A stretch of DNA of 52,088 bases from Actinoplanes subtropicus (GCF_000721705.1 NZ_JOJL01000055.1:1-52088), one strand, 5' to 3'; shown: positions 27,047 through 36,874, counted from the first letter of the stretch. Made by a program: numbers and translations. Notes: generated from the letters alone by a model not told the origin.

Positions 27047-27538
27047 GTGCGACGCTTCGTCCCCCTGCTGGTCCTTCCCCTGCTGGCCGCCGGCTGCTCC
27101 GCGAGCGGCGGCGGTGCCACCTGGTCCGGCGGGCCAACCCCGAACACCGGCGGGTCGGCGGCCGCGGTGGATCCGTCCGTGGCGGCCGCGGCCGACAAGG
27201 CGCTCTCCGGCAACACCAAGGCGATCTGCGCGCAGGCGGCCCGGACCACCGCGAGCTTCGGCCAGGCCTTCATTGCCGACCTGCAGTTGCGGAACGACGC
27301 CGCGAGCAAGGACGCGGCGGCCAAGGCGCAGGCCCAGGAGAAGATCGACCGGGACGTGTCCAACTTCTCGTCCGCGCTCGCCGGGATGGCCCACCTGGCC
27401 GACAACAAGGCGCTCAAGACCGCGCTCACCCAGATGAGCACACAGGTCAAGACGTTCAAGGGCGACGTCGCGAAGATCAACGCGGACAAGATGTCGGCAT
27501 TGACGGGTACGCTGGACAAGGCATGCGGACGAGGGTGA
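27047..27538 (+). CDS. Predicted lipoprotein of unknown function
   Basis: A 163-aa protein. The signal peptide MRRFVPLLVLPLLAAGC has a lipobox LAAGC with Cys17 as the lipidated residue. A Ser/Gly/Pro linker follows, then an Ala/Lys-rich, probably helical domain with two Cys (AICAQAA and KACGRG) that could form a disulfide. The GTG at 27047 has GAGGAGAG upstream. It stands between rne and the rplU leader. No family recognised. Confidence 0.85.
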   Translation: MRRFVPLLVLPLLAAGCSASGGGATWSGGPTPNTGGSAAAVDPSVAAAADKALSGNTKAICAQAARTTASFGQAFIADLQLRNDAASKDAAAKAQAQEKIDRDVSNFSSALAGMAHLADNKALKTALTQMSTQVKTFKGDVAKINADKMSALTGTLDKACGRG

Positions 27539-27571
27539 CGCCCCGGTTTGGGATCGGCGCGCCTCATGAAG

Positions 27572-27577
27572 TACGCT
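27572..27577 (+). promoter_or_regulatory. -10 box of rplU-rpmA
   Basis: TACGCT with TTGGGA 18 nt upstream (27548-27553) as a weak -35. The predicted start near 27584 leaves a leader of about 109 nt. Confidence 0.5.
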
Positions 27578-27582
27578 TGCCG

Positions 27583-27692
27583 ACGGCGCTTTTCCATGCG
27601 CCGTGCTCCGCGTCCGTGTAAATACCCGGCCGGGCCGCACCATCCGCCAAGCAGCGGTCCTCGCTGCGTAAGTCTCAGGGAGTCCGCGTCCG
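27583..27692 (+). promoter_or_regulatory. Structured leader of rplU (candidate autoregulatory RNA)
   Basis: A perfect 7-bp hairpin ACGGCGC/GCGCCGT (27583-27589 with 27598-27604, loop ttttccat) stands at the predicted 5' end. A GCAGCG-gtcct-CGCTGC hairpin (about 27652-27668) lies just before the rplU ribosome-binding site. L21 operons in other bacteria are often controlled by leader RNAs that bind L21. That this one does so is inference. Confidence 0.4.
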
Positions 27693-28007
27693 ATGTACGC
27701 GATCGTCAAGACCGGCGGCAAGCAGTACAAGGTTGCCGAGGGCGACGTGATCGAGGTCGAGAAGCTCGCGGGTGCGCCCGGCGATGCGCTGACGCTCGCC
27801 GCAGTCCTCCTCGTCGACGGTGACAACCTGGTGACCGACGCGGCCAAGCTTGCCAACGTTACGGTGTCCGGCGAGATCGCCGAGCACACCAAGGGTCCGA
27901 AGATCCGGATCCACAAGTTCAAGAACAAGACCGGCTACCACAAGCGCCAGGGTCACCGCCAGCCGCTGACCCGCGTCAAGGTGACCGGCATTTCGAGCGG
28001 GAAGTAA
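27693..28007 (+). CDS. rplU: 50S ribosomal protein L21
   Basis: A 104-aa protein of normal length. The N-terminus [18 protein letters not shown] and the C-terminal [17 protein letters not shown] are the L21 signatures. It binds 23S rRNA in the large subunit. It is cotranscribed with rpmA 14 nt downstream and preceded by a structured leader. Confidence 0.98.
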   Translation: MYAIVKTGGKQYKVAEGDVIEVEKLAGAPGDALTLAAVLLVDGDNLVTDAAKLANVTVSGEIAEHTKGPKIRIHKFKNKTGYHKRQGHRQPLTRVKVTGISSGK

Positions 28008-28021
28008 GGGGCGGATCACTC

Positions 28022-28279
28022 ATGGCTCACAAAAAGGGTGCGTCCAGCTCGCGCAACGGCCGTGACTCCTCCGCTCAGCGGCTCGGCGTCAAGCGGTTCG
28101 GCGGCCAGCTGGTCAACGCGGGCGAGATCCTGATCCGCCAGCGTGGCACGAAGTTCCACCCGGGCGAGCTCGTCGGCCGCGGTGGCGACGACACGCTGTT
28201 CGCGCTGGCCACCGGCAACGTGCTGTTCGGCACGAACCGTGGTCGCAAGACCGTGAGCATCGTTCCGGTCGCCGAGTAG
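28022..28279 (+). CDS. rpmA: 50S ribosomal protein L27
   Basis: An 85-aa protein starting [16 protein letters not shown], whose N-terminal tail reaches the peptidyl-transferase centre. [22 protein letters not shown] is the family core (two adjoining blocks). The N-terminus begins directly with MAHKKG, so no protease-processed extension of the Firmicutes type is present. It follows rplU in one operon and ends at the terminator at 28290-28333. Confidence 0.98.
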   Translation: MAHKKGASSSRNGRDSSAQRLGVKRFGGQLVNAGEILIRQRGTKFHPGELVGRGGDDTLFALATGNVLFGTNRGRKTVSIVPVAE

Positions 28280-28289
28280 TTTCTTCAAG

Positions 28290-28333
28290 GCGGGCCACGG
28301 ACCCCTCGGGGGTCTGCGGCCCGCTTTGTTTTT
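28290..28333 (+). terminator. Rho-independent terminator after rpmA
   Basis: Stem GCGGGCC-aC-gGACCCC pairing with GGGGTC-tG-c-GGCCCGC (28290-28306 with 28309-28324), followed by tttgttttt. This is the clearest intrinsic terminator in the window. It ends only 2 nt before the obgE Shine-Dalgarno region. Confidence 0.92.
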
Positions 28334-28349
28334 GAGGAGAGTTGGGCAA

Positions 28350-29855
28350 GTGACCACGTTCGTCGACCGGGTCGTGCTGCACCTGCAGGCGGGTGACGGC
28401 GGGCACGGCTGCGTCTCGGTGCGCCGGGAGAAGTTCAAGCCGCTCGGCGGCCCCGACGGCGGCAACGGCGGGCACGGCGGCAGCATCACGCTGGTCGTCG
28501 ACCCGCAACAGCACACGCTGCTCGACTTCCACTTCCACCCGCACGTCAAGGGCCCCAACGGCGGCGGCGGCGCGGGCGCCAACCGGGACGGCGCCAACGG
28601 TAAGGACCTGGTGCTCGAGGTGCCGGACGGCACGGTCGTGCAGACCCTCGACGGCGAGGTGCTGGCCGACCTGATCGGCGCCGGCACCAGCTTCGAGGTG
28701 GCCCGCGGCGGGCGCGGCGGCCGGGGCAACGCCTCGCTGGCCAACACCCGGCGCAAGGTGCCCGGCTTCGCCGAGCTGGGCGAGCCCGGCGACCAGATCG
28801 ACGTGGTGCTCGAGCTGAAGAGCGTGGCCGACGTGGGCCTGGTCGGCTTCCCGTCGGCCGGCAAGTCGTCGCTGATCTCGGTGATGTCCGCGGCCAAGCC
28901 GAAGATCGCCGACTATCCGTTCACCACGCTCGTGCCCAACCTGGGCGTGGTGCAGGCCGGCGACCAGACCTTCACCGTGGCCGACGTGCCGGGCCTGATC
29001 CCGGGCGCGGCCACCGGCAAGGGCCTGGGCATGCAGTTCCTGCGGCACATCGAGCGCACCTCGGTGCTGGTGCACGTGCTGGACGCGGCAGCGCCGGAGA
29101 TCGAGCGCGACCCCCTCGCCGATCTGGACGCGATCGAGGCCGAGCTGGACGCGTACGGCGGCCTCGAGGACCGCCCCCGGCTCGTGGTGCTCAACAAGAT
29201 CGACATCCCGGACGGCCGGGACCTCGCCGAGATGGTCCGCCCCGACCTGGAGGCGCGTGGCTACCGGGTCTTCGAGGTCAGCGCGGTCACCCGCGAGGGC
29301 CTCAAGGAGCTGGTGTACGCGTTGGCCACGGTCGTCGAGGAGCACCGGCTGGCCCAGCCGCCCGCCGAGCCGACCCGGGCCGTCATCCGGCCGAAGGCGG
29401 TCGACGAGAGCGGCTTCACCGTCGAGCAGGACGAGGACGGCGTCTTCGTGGTGCGCGGCACCAAGGTCGAGCGCTGGATCCGGCAGACCAACTTCGACAA
29501 CGACGAGGCGATCGGCTACCTGGCCGACCGGCTCGAGCGGCTTGGCGTCGAGGCCGCGCTCGCCAAGAAGGGCGCGCAGCCGGGCGACCCGGTGCGGATC
29601 GCCGAGCGCGAGTTCGACTGGCAGCCCAACATCGGCGAGTACGTGGCCGGCCCGCGCGGCACCGACGCCCGCCTCGAGGAGGAGAGCGGCCGGGCCACCG
29701 CCGCCCAGCGACTCGCCGCCCGCAAGGCGCGCCGGGTCCGCTCCGACGACGAGCTGCTGCACATGGCCGCCGACGGCACCGTGACCAGCGTCGCGAACGC
29801 CCAGCGGCCGGTGCTGGTTACCGACGAGGACGATGAGGACGACACCGGCGAATAG
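28350..29855 (+). CDS. obgE: Obg family GTPase
   Basis: A 501-aa GTPase for late 50S assembly. The Obg fold (residues 1-160) has Gly-rich loops (GGDGG-type, [13 protein letters not shown]). The G domain has G1 GFPSAGKSS near 167, G2/G3 at [11 protein letters not shown] and DVPGLI, and G4 NKID. The C-terminal OCT domain begins near residue 345, as in actinobacterial Obg. The GTG at 28350 has GAGGAG 10 nt upstream. It lies just after the rpmA terminator, so it probably depends on readthrough or its own weak promoter. proB, its neighbour in many relatives, is not present here. Confidence 0.96.
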   Translation: MTTFVDRVVLHLQAGDGGHGCVSVRREKFKPLGGPDGGNGGHGGSITLVVDPQQHTLLDFHFHPHVKGPNGGGGAGANRDGANGKDLVLEVPDGTVVQTLDGEVLADLIGAGTSFEVARGGRGGRGNASLANTRRKVPGFAELGEPGDQIDVVLELKSVADVGLVGFPSAGKSSLISVMSAAKPKIADYPFTTLVPNLGVVQAGDQTFTVADVPGLIPGAATGKGLGMQFLRHIERTSVLVHVLDAAAPEIERDPLADLDAIEAELDAYGGLEDRPRLVVLNKIDIPDGRDLAEMVRPDLEARGYRVFEVSAVTREGLKELVYALATVVEEHRLAQPPAEPTRAVIRPKAVDESGFTVEQDEDGVFVVRGTKVERWIRQTNFDNDEAIGYLADRLERLGVEAALAKKGAQPGDPVRIAEREFDWQPNIGEYVAGPRGTDARLEEESGRATAAQRLAARKARRVRSDDELLHMAADGTVTSVANAQRPVLVTDEDDEDDTGE

Positions 29856-29899
29856 GACGGAGTCCAGCTGCACGCAACCATCCGGAAACTGTGCTCGCT

Positions 29900-29905
29900 T
29901 AGAGT
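29900..29905 (+). promoter_or_regulatory. -10 box, leaderless start of the GNAT gene
   Basis: TAGAGT, 7 nt before the GTG at 29913. Confidence 0.55.
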
Positions 29906-29912
29906 CACCGGT

Positions 29913-30365
29913 GTGCTGATCGAATCCCGTCCTCCGCTGGATCCGGAACTTGCCGCCCTGGTCACGGCCCAGCAGCGGGAGATACGGGACATCGACAAGG
30001 GGATGAACCGGGCCGTCTTCACGCCCCGTGATGACGCTGCGTATCTGGTCGCGGTGGTGAACGGGCGTGCCGTGGGGTGCGGGGCCTGGCAGGCGCTGGC
30101 GGGTGAGGTGGCCGAGCTGAAGCGGATGTACGTGCGCCCGGCGTTCCGGGGCCGGGGCATCGCCCGCCAGATGATCGTCGCGATCGAGGAGGAGGCGCTC
30201 GCCGCGGGGCGGCCGGTCATCCGGCTGGAGACCGGTGACTATCTGCCCGCGGCGATCGCCCTCTATCAGTCGGCGGGCTATCACGAGATCCCCGCCTACG
30301 GCCCTTACGTGGGCAACCCGTTCAGCGTCTGCTTCGAGAAGCGCCTGGCGGCGTTAGTCCAATAG
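29913..30365 (+). CDS. GNAT family N-acetyltransferase
   Basis: A 150-aa single-domain GNAT protein. Motif A (acetyl-CoA pyrophosphate loop) is MYVRPAFRGRGIARQM, preceded by the conserved beta strand AELKRMYV. Motif B is AIALYQSAGYHEIPAYGPY. The substrate cannot be predicted. It converges on trpS with a 4-nt gap between the stop codons and no hairpin between them. Confidence 0.9.
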   Translation: MLIESRPPLDPELAALVTAQQREIRDIDKGMNRAVFTPRDDAAYLVAVVNGRAVGCGAWQALAGEVAELKRMYVRPAFRGRGIARQMIVAIEEEALAAGRPVIRLETGDYLPAAIALYQSAGYHEIPAYGPYVGNPFSVCFEKRLAALVQ

Positions 30366-30369
30366 TGCC

Positions 30370-31338
<969 letters not shown>

Positions 31339-31390
31339 GGCCGGTTCCTTCCGGTACGGGTGGACACCCCGCCGGGACTACCGCCGTGAC

Positions 31391-31421
31391 ATGCGAGAAC
31401 GGCCGCCCGGAGGGGCGGCCG
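31391..31421 (-). terminator. trpS attenuator terminator (3:4 hairpin)
   Basis: Read on the minus strand, CGGCCGCCC-ctcc-GGGCGGCCG (31421-31413 with 31408-31400) is a perfect 9-bp GC stem followed by TTCTCGCAT. It lies between the Trp leader peptide and trpS. Its 5' arm can instead pair with GGGCGGC at about 31446-31455 to form an antiterminator. Confidence 0.85.
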
Positions 31422-31457
31422 CGAATGAGGTCATGCGCGCGTGGGTGAGCCGCCCGG

Positions 31458-31493
31458 TCAGGGCAGCCACCAGCACAGGTTCGAGGTGCGCAC
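31458..31493 (-). CDS. trpS leader peptide MRTSNLCWWLP
   Basis: An 11-aa ORF starting at GTG 31493 and ending at TGA 31458-31460. The tandem Trp codons TGG TGG are at 31467-31472. The -10 TAGCAT (31500-31505) lies 6 nt before the GTG, so the leader ORF itself is leaderless. The Trp codons overlap segment 1 of the attenuator, the arrangement needed for ribosome stalling to control termination. Confidence 0.88.
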   Translation of the reverse strand: MRTSNLCWWLP

Positions 31494-31499
31494 GTGACC

Positions 31500-31505
31500 A
31501 TGCTA
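31500..31505 (-). promoter_or_regulatory. -10 box of the trpS transcript
   Basis: TAGCAT on the minus strand, 6 nt before the leader-peptide GTG at 31493. It is divergent from the pepN promoter about 40 bp away. Confidence 0.6.
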
Positions 31506-31541
31506 CCGCGGGGCGGGACCGTCCCGGACCAGCCAAACAGG

Positions 31542-31547
31542 CATGAT
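31542..31547 (+). promoter_or_regulatory. -10 box, leaderless start of pepN
   Basis: CATGAT, 7 nt before the ATG at 31555. There is no Shine-Dalgarno. Confidence 0.4.
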
Positions 31548-31554
31548 GGTCGGC

Positions 31555-34029
31555 ATGTCACTCACCCGTGCCGAGGCCGCTGACCGCGCCGCCATCGTCG
31601 ACGTCCACCAGTACGAGGTGCACCTCGACGTGACCGCCGAGGGGGACACCTTCGGTTCGCGAACCGTGGTGCGGTTCGACGCCCGGCCCGGCTCGTCAAC
31701 GTTCCTGGAGTTCGAGCCGGTCGCGGTCGAGTCGATGACGCTGAACGGGGTTTCGGTGCCATCGTCCGCCGTCGCCGGCGGACGGCTGCACCTGACCGGC
31801 CTGGCCGCCGCCAACGAGCTCGCGGTGACCGCCACGATGCGGTATTCCAACACGGGCGAGGGGCTGCACAAGTACGTCGACCCGGGCGACGGAAATATCT
31901 ACCTTTATCAGCACTTGTTCATCAACAACGCCGGCCGGGTGCTGCCGGCCTTCGATCAGCCGGACCTGAAGGCGTCGTTCCAGGTGACGGTCACGGCGCC
32001 GCCGTCGTGGACGGTGGCCGCCAATGGTGAGCTGATCGACAATACGGGCGGCACCTGGCGGTTTTCTCCGACAAAACGGATTTCTACCTACTTGGCGTCG
32101 CTCTTCGCTGGGCCGTTCCATGCGGTGCGGGATGAGCACGACGGGATCCCGCTGGCCCTGTACGTCCGGGCGGCCCTCGGCGAGCACCTCGACGCGCAGG
32201 CCGAGGAGCTGTTCACGATCACCAAACAGTGCCTGGACCGGTACCACGAGATGTTCGACATCCGGTTCCCGTTCGGGCACTACCAGCAGGCGTTCGCGCC
32301 GGAGTTCAACTTCGGGGCGATGGAGTACCCGGGGCTGGTGATCTTCCGGGACGAGATGATCTATCGCGCGGCGGTGACCGAGGGCCAGCGGGAGGGCCGG
32401 GCCAACGTGATCGCGCACGAGATGGCGCACATGTGGTTCGGCGATCTGGTGACCATGACCTGGTGGGACGACCTGTGGCTGAACGAGTCGTTCGCCGAGT
32501 ACCTGGGTACCCGGGTGGCGGCCGAGGCGACCCGGTTCAAGGGGACGTGGACGACGTTCGCGATGCAGCGCAAGGCGTGGGGGCTGCGCGCCGACCAGCA
32601 CCCGTCCACGCATCCGGTGGCGCCGGAGTCGGTGGCGGACACGGACGAGGCGCTGATGAACTTCGACGGGATCTCGTACGCGAAGGGGGCGGCGACCCTC
32701 AAGCAGCTGGTCGCCTGGGTGGGGGACGACGCGTTCCGGGCCGGGCTCAACGCGTACTTCGCGGCGCACGCGTACGGGAACGCGACGCTGGCCGACCTGC
32801 TCGCGCAGCTGGCCAAGGCCAGTGGGCGGGATTTGTCCGCGTGGGCGGAGGTGTGGCTGCGGCGGCCGCAGGTCAACACGCTGCGCACCGCGATCGGGCC
32901 GGACGGGTCGGTGTCGGTGCTGCAGACGGCGCCGGCGTCGTATCCGACCCTCCGCCCGCACAAGATCGGGATCGGGCTGTACGACCGGGGTACGGATGGG
33001 GTTGTTTCCCGGCGTTCGCTCGTCTCGGCCGAGGTGGCGCCCGCGCCATCTACCGACATTCCGGAAATTTCGGATAAAGCGGACCTGGTGCTGTTGAACG
33101 ACGGCGACCTCACGTACGCGAAGATCCGGCTGGACGAGGCGTCGAACGCGGCGGTGCCCACCCTGCTGCCGCTGATCGGCGACTCGCTGGCCCGGGCGGT
33201 GCTCTGGGCGGCCACCCTCGACGCGGTGGTGGACGGCGAGCGCCCGGTCGCCGAGCTGGTCACCCTCGTGCTCGCGGCACTGCCGGTGGAGTCCGAGGTG
33301 GTGATCGTCGAGGACGTGCTGCGGGCCACCCGCAGCCTGGTCGACCGCTACTCGACCCGGGAGACCCGGCCGGCCGCCCTCGAGCTGGTGGCGCAGGCCG
33401 CCGACCGGTTGCTCGCCGCCTCCGAGCCGGGCGGGTCCCGGCAGCTCGCGTCGGCGCGCGGCTACGTCGGCGCGACGGTCGACGTGGCGCGGCTGCGCGG
33501 TTGGCTGGCCGGGTCCGGCGTACCGGATGGCCTGGTCATTGATGTTGATCTTCGGTGGTTGATCCTCTATCGGCTGGTGGTGCTCGGCGCGGCCGGAGCG
33601 GCCGAGATCGACGCCGAGTTCGAGCGGGACCGTAGCGCCACCGGCGAGCAGTGGGCCGCCCGGTGCCGGGCCGCGGTGCCGGAGGCGTCGTCGAAGGCCG
33701 CGGCCTGGCACGCGATCATCGAGGACGTCTCGCTGTCGAACCGGCTGATCGAGATGACCGCGTCCGGCTTCTGGCAGCCCGAGCAGCTCGACCTGCTGGC
33801 GCCGTACGTTCCGCGGTACTTCGCCGAGATGCCGGCGATGATGCGGATCCGCACCGGGATGAGCGCCGAGCGCACGGCCGGCCTCGCGTACCCGGAGGTG
33901 GTGGTCGGCCCGGAGACCCGCCGGCTCGCCGCCGAGCTGCTGGCCCGCGAGGATCTTGATCCGATCCTGCGCCGGATCGTGCGGGACCACGATGACGACA
34001 TGCGGAAAGCCCTGGCCGCGCGCTTCTAG
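31555..34029 (+). CDS. pepN: Aminopeptidase N (M1 family)
   Basis: An 824-aa zinc metallopeptidase removing N-terminal residues from peptides. The exopeptidase motif is GAMEYPG, the Zn site is H288-E289-x-x-H292 in HEMAHMWFG, and the third ligand is E311 in LNESFAEY. The N-terminal beta saddle and the C-terminal helical ERAP1-like domain (from about residue 520) complete the usual M1 layout at normal length. The ATG at 31555 matches the family start (MSLTRAEAADRA); a GTG/ATG 9-12 nt upstream is less likely. Divergent from trpS. Confidence 0.95.
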   Translation: MSLTRAEAADRAAIVDVHQYEVHLDVTAEGDTFGSRTVVRFDARPGSSTFLEFEPVAVESMTLNGVSVPSSAVAGGRLHLTGLAAANELAVTATMRYSNTGEGLHKYVDPGDGNIYLYQHLFINNAGRVLPAFDQPDLKASFQVTVTAPPSWTVAANGELIDNTGGTWRFSPTKRISTYLASLFAGPFHAVRDEHDGIPLALYVRAALGEHLDAQAEELFTITKQCLDRYHEMFDIRFPFGHYQQAFAPEFNFGAMEYPGLVIFRDEMIYRAAVTEGQREGRANVIAHEMAHMWFGDLVTMTWWDDLWLNESFAEYLGTRVAAEATRFKGTWTTFAMQRKAWGLRADQHPSTHPVAPESVADTDEALMNFDGISYAKGAATLKQLVAWVGDDAFRAGLNAYFAAHAYGNATLADLLAQLAKASGRDLSAWAEVWLRRPQVNTLRTAIGPDGSVSVLQTAPASYPTLRPHKIGIGLYDRGTDGVVSRRSLVSAEVAPAPSTDIPEISDKADLVLLNDGDLTYAKIRLDEASNAAVPTLLPLIGDSLARAVLWAATLDAVVDGERPVAELVTLVLAALPVESEVVIVEDVLRATRSLVDRYSTRETRPAALELVAQAADRLLAASEPGGSRQLASARGYVGATVDVARLRGWLAGSGVPDGLVIDVDLRWLILYRLVVLGAAGAAEIDAEFERDRSATGEQWAARCRAAVPEASSKAAAWHAIIEDVSLSNRLIEMTASGFWQPEQLDLLAPYVPRYFAEMPAMMRIRTGMSAERTAGLAYPEVVVGPETRRLAAELLAREDLDPILRRIVRDHDDDMRKALAARF

Positions 34030-34068
34030 GCTTTTCCCAACAAACCGGAGCTAAACGCTTCTAGCAGC

Positions 34069-34074
34069 TACCCT
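34069..34074 (+). promoter_or_regulatory. -10 box of the hybrid kinase gene
   Basis: TACCCT, 12 nt before the GTG at 34087. It would give a very short leader. Confidence 0.35.
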
Positions 34075-34086
34075 CGCCCCTAGGGG

Positions 34087-35598
34087 GTGGGGGCGGTGGA
34101 GTGGTCGGAGGAGCTGGCCGGCGGGCTGCTGCGGGCCGCTCCCGACGCGATCCTGGTGATGGACGACGGCCGGATCGTGCTGATCAACGACCGGGCCGAG
34201 CAGCTCACCGGATTCGACCGGGACGAACTGCTCGGCAAGAGCATCGACACCCTGGTCACCGAGGATGCCCGGACGATGCCCCCGGCCCGGCGGCGCCGAC
34301 TCGAGGAGGGCCGGCCGGGGCCGATCGGCGCGGTGATCACGACGATCCGGCGGCGGGACGGCGGCGAGGTCCCGGTCGAGTCGTCGGTCGCGATCGTGGA
34401 CACGCCGCAGGGGCGGCTCGCCGTCTGCGTGATCCGGGACCTCAGCGAGCGGGACCGGGCCGAGCAGGAGAAGGCGCGGCTGCGGGCCGAGGCGCACGTG
34501 CACCGCAGCCAGCGGCTGGAGAGCCTCGGGCAGCTGGCCGGCGGGATCGCGCACGACTTCAACAACATGCTCGGCGTGATCGTCAACTACGCGAACTTCG
34601 TGATCGAGGAGGCTTCGTCGGCGTCGCCCGACCTTTCGGCGATCGCGGCCGACGCGGCGCAGGTCGTCAAGGCGGGACAGCGCGGGACCGATCTCACCCA
34701 TCAACTGCTGTCGTTCGCTCGGCGCGAGGTGGTGCGGCCGCAGGTGCTTGATCTCAATGCCGCGATCCACTCGGTGGAGGAGATGCTGCGGCGGTCGCTG
34801 GGGGAGCACATCAATTTGCTCGTACGGGCGGAGCCGTCGCTGCCGGCGGTGGTGTGCGATCCGGGGCAGATCGAGCAGATGCTGGTGAACTTGGCGGTGA
34901 ATGCCCGGGATGCGATGCCCGGCGGCGGTGAACTGGTGATCGATACCGGGCGGCATGGGGATCGGGTGCGTCTTCGGGTCAGTGACTCGGGGGCGGGGAT
35001 GTCCGCTGAGGTGTTGGAGCGCGCTTTCGAGCCGTTTTTCACTACCAAAGGCAGCGGGGGTACGGGCTTGGGCCTGGCCACCGTTTATGGCATCGTCACT
35101 CAGGCTGGTGGGGAAATATCGCTCACCTCCTCGGTGGGCGTCGGCACCACCGTCAACGTCTTGCTGCCCACCGCTCCCGCCAACACTTCGGACATTTCGC
35201 TTTCCTCGGATATTTCGCCTGCCGGGGGGCGCGGGGAGACGTTGCTGGTCGTGGAGGACGAGGCGGCGCTGCGCGACGTTGCCGGGCGGATCCTCTCGGG
35301 AGCCGGCTACCACGTGCTCACGGCGGAGTGCGGCGCGTCGGCGCTGGAGCTGGCCGCCCGGCACGAGGGCGGGATCGACCTGCTGGTCAGCGACGTGGTG
35401 ATGCCCGGGATGCTGGGCAAGGAACTGGCCGAGCGGCTCACCGGCGTGCGGCCGGACACCCGGGTGCTCTACATGTCCGGGTACGCCCAGCCGGTGCTGC
35501 ACTCGCAGGGCACGCTCGACCCGGGGGTGGCCCTGCTCGAGAAGCCTTTTACCGCAGGTGACCTGCTTGCCGCCGTACGCCGGCGCCTAGACAACTGA
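34087..35598 (+). CDS. Hybrid sensor histidine kinase (PAS-HisKA-HATPase-REC)
   Basis: A 503-aa cytoplasmic hybrid kinase with no membrane segment. PAS occupies about residues 8-125 ([21 protein letters not shown]). HisKA has phospho-acceptor H156 in [12 protein letters not shown]. The HATPase has N box [16 protein letters not shown]1 DSGAGM and [14 protein letters not shown]-terminal receiver (about 380-500) has phospho-acceptor D436 in [10 protein letters not shown] and the conserved Lys in LLEKPF. No separate response regulator is adjacent, so output must be through an unlinked partner. GTG 34087 is used; GTG 34096 is an alternative. Confidence 0.93.
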   Translation: MGAVEWSEELAGGLLRAAPDAILVMDDGRIVLINDRAEQLTGFDRDELLGKSIDTLVTEDARTMPPARRRRLEEGRPGPIGAVITTIRRRDGGEVPVESSVAIVDTPQGRLAVCVIRDLSERDRAEQEKARLRAEAHVHRSQRLESLGQLAGGIAHDFNNMLGVIVNYANFVIEEASSASPDLSAIAADAAQVVKAGQRGTDLTHQLLSFARREVVRPQVLDLNAAIHSVEEMLRRSLGEHINLLVRAEPSLPAVVCDPGQIEQMLVNLAVNARDAMPGGGELVIDTGRHGDRVRLRVSDSGAGMSAEVLERAFEPFFTTKGSGGTGLGLATVYGIVTQAGGEISLTSSVGVGTTVNVLLPTAPANTSDISLSSDISPAGGRGETLLVVEDEAALRDVAGRILSGAGYHVLTAECGASALELAARHEGGIDLLVSDVVMPGMLGKELAERLTGVRPDTRVLYMSGYAQPVLHSQGTLDPGVALLEKPFTAGDLLAAVRRRLDN

Positions 35599-35644
35599 TC
35601 TCCATCCAACCGCCCCGCCCGCCGCCCTTGATCGGAAAAACGCA

Positions 35645-35650
35645 TATTCT
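35645..35650 (+). promoter_or_regulatory. -10 box, leaderless start of nadD
   Basis: TATTCT, 6 nt before the ATG at 35657, in a short AT-rich patch that stands out from the GC-rich surroundings. Confidence 0.65.
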
Positions 35651-35656
35651 CTTCTG

Positions 35657-36256
35657 ATGCGCCGGATCGGGATCATGGGTGGCACCTTCGATCCGATCCA
35701 CCACGGGCACCTGGTGGCGGCCAGCGAGGTCCAGGCCCGCTTCGACCTGGACGAGGTCGTGTTCGTGCCGACCGGTCAGCCGTACGAGAAGGGCAAGGTC
35801 TCGCCGGCCGAGGACCGCTACCTGATGACCGTCATCGCGACGGCCTCGAACCCGCGTTTCCACGTGAGCCGGGCGGACATCGACCGGGACGGGCCGACCT
35901 ACACCGTCGACACGCTGCGGGACATGCGCGCGATCTTCGGGGCCGACGCCCAGCTGTACTTCATCACCGGCGCGGATGCCCTGGCCCGCATCCTGAGCTG
36001 GCGGGACGCGCTCGAGATGCTGACCATGGCGCACTTCGTGGGCGTCACCCGGCCCGGCTTCGAGCTCTCCGACGACCACCTGCCGGCCGACACGGTGACG
36101 CTGGTCGAGGTGCCGGCCATGGCGATCTCCTCGTCCGCCTGCCGTGATCGGGTGGCGTCCGGCCAGCCGGTCTGGTACCTGGTGCCCGATGGTGTCGTTC
36201 AGTACATCAACAAGCGGGGGCTCTATCGGGGCTCGGGAAATGTCACACCGGTGTGA
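35657..36256 (+). CDS. nadD: Nicotinate-nucleotide adenylyltransferase
   Basis: A 199-aa enzyme making deamido-NAD from NaMN and ATP. The N-terminal nucleotidyltransferase motif is [12 protein letters not shown] at residues 8-19. The second signature is the [21 protein letters not shown] region near the C-terminus. The length is normal. It leads the nadD-rsfS-gpgP group also found together in Mycobacterium. Confidence 0.96.
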   Translation: MRRIGIMGGTFDPIHHGHLVAASEVQARFDLDEVVFVPTGQPYEKGKVSPAEDRYLMTVIATASNPRFHVSRADIDRDGPTYTVDTLRDMRAIFGADAQLYFITGADALARILSWRDALEMLTMAHFVGVTRPGFELSDDHLPADTVTLVEVPAMAISSSACRDRVASGQPVWYLVPDGVVQYINKRGLYRGSGNVTPV

Positions 36257-36295
36257 GACGCTTGTAGCTCCAGGACACCGACTGAGGGGACGCTC

Positions 36296-36685
36296 TTGCC
36301 CGTCACCGATCGCGCTCTTGAACTGGCGATGACGGCCGCGCAGGCCGCCGCCGACAAGAAGGCGCAGGACATCGTCGTCATCGACGTCGCCGAGCAGCTC
36401 TACATCACCGACGCCTTCGTGATCGCCTCCGCCTCCAACGAGCGGCAGGTCGTCGCGATCGTCGACGCCATCGAGGAAGCCCTGGTCAACCTGCCGGAAA
36501 AGGCAAAGCCCGTGCGCCGTGAGGGCGAGCGGCAGGGTCGCTGGGTGCTGCTCGACTATGTCGACATCGTCGTCCACGTGCAGCATGCCGAGGAGCGGGA
36601 GTTCTACGCCCTCGACAAGCTGTGGAAAGACTGCCCGACGATTCCGTTCGTCGACCGGGACATGGTCGAAGCCGACGCATCGTGA
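36296..36685 (+). CDS. rsfS: Ribosomal silencing factor RsfS
   Basis: A 129-aa protein that binds L14 and blocks subunit joining when nutrients are low. Signature segments: AADKKAQDIVVIDV, LYITDAFVIASASNERQV and RWVLLDYVDIVVHVQHAEEREFY (read as blocks). The TTG at 36296 has GAGGGGA upstream, and the N-terminal MPVTDRALEL is the usual start. Its stop overlaps a GTG as GTGA, the first link of the repeat chain leading to gpgP. Confidence 0.95.
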   Translation: MPVTDRALELAMTAAQAAADKKAQDIVVIDVAEQLYITDAFVIASASNERQVVAIVDAIEEALVNLPEKAKPVRREGERQGRWVLLDYVDIVVHVQHAEEREFYALDKLWKDCPTIPFVDRDMVEADAS

Positions 36686-36798
36686 GCCGGTTTGCGCCTT
36701 TTGCCGCTTTTGGGCGTTTCGCGCGCTTCAAACGGTGGTCTCTTGAGCGGGCTTCTTGGGCGTGCCGCGTGAGCGGGCTTCTTGGGCGTGCCGCGTGA
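36682..36798 (+). CDS. Possible 38-aa bridging ORF after rsfS
   Basis: The GTG at 36682 overlaps the rsfS stop (GTGA). The frame starts MSRFAPFAAFGRF and ends GLLGRAA, with a TGA at 36796 that overlaps the next GTG (36795). Three 9-aa ORFs (MSRLLGRAA or near copies) at 36795-36824, 36821-36850 and 36847-36876 follow, each GTGA-linked to the next and the last to gpgP. No Shine-Dalgarno precedes any of them. Translation is possible by reinitiation but unproven. Confidence 0.35.
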   Translation: MSRFAPFAAFGRFARFKRWSLERASWACRVSGLLGRAA

Positions 36799-36874
36799 GC
36801 CGGCTTCTTGGGCGTGCCGCGTGAGCCGGCTTCTTGGGCGTGCCGCGTGAGCCGGCTTCTTGGGCGTGCGTCGT
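36745..36874 (+). repeat. 26-bp tandem repeat, five copies, ending in the gpgP start codon
   Basis: Units start at 36745, 36771, 36797, 36823 and 36849. Each begins gagc(c/g)ggcttcttgggcg and ends ccgcgt (the last, gtcgt). The word GTGAGCCGG recurs at each junction, at the rsfS stop (36682) and at the gpgP start (36873). A 26-nt period equals a 30-nt ORF minus a 4-nt GTGA overlap. Confidence 0.95.

Noticed and set aside
36745..36874. CRISPR-like array
   Set aside because: Units are directly abutting with no unique spacers, and no cas genes are present. It is a simple 26-bp tandem repeat.
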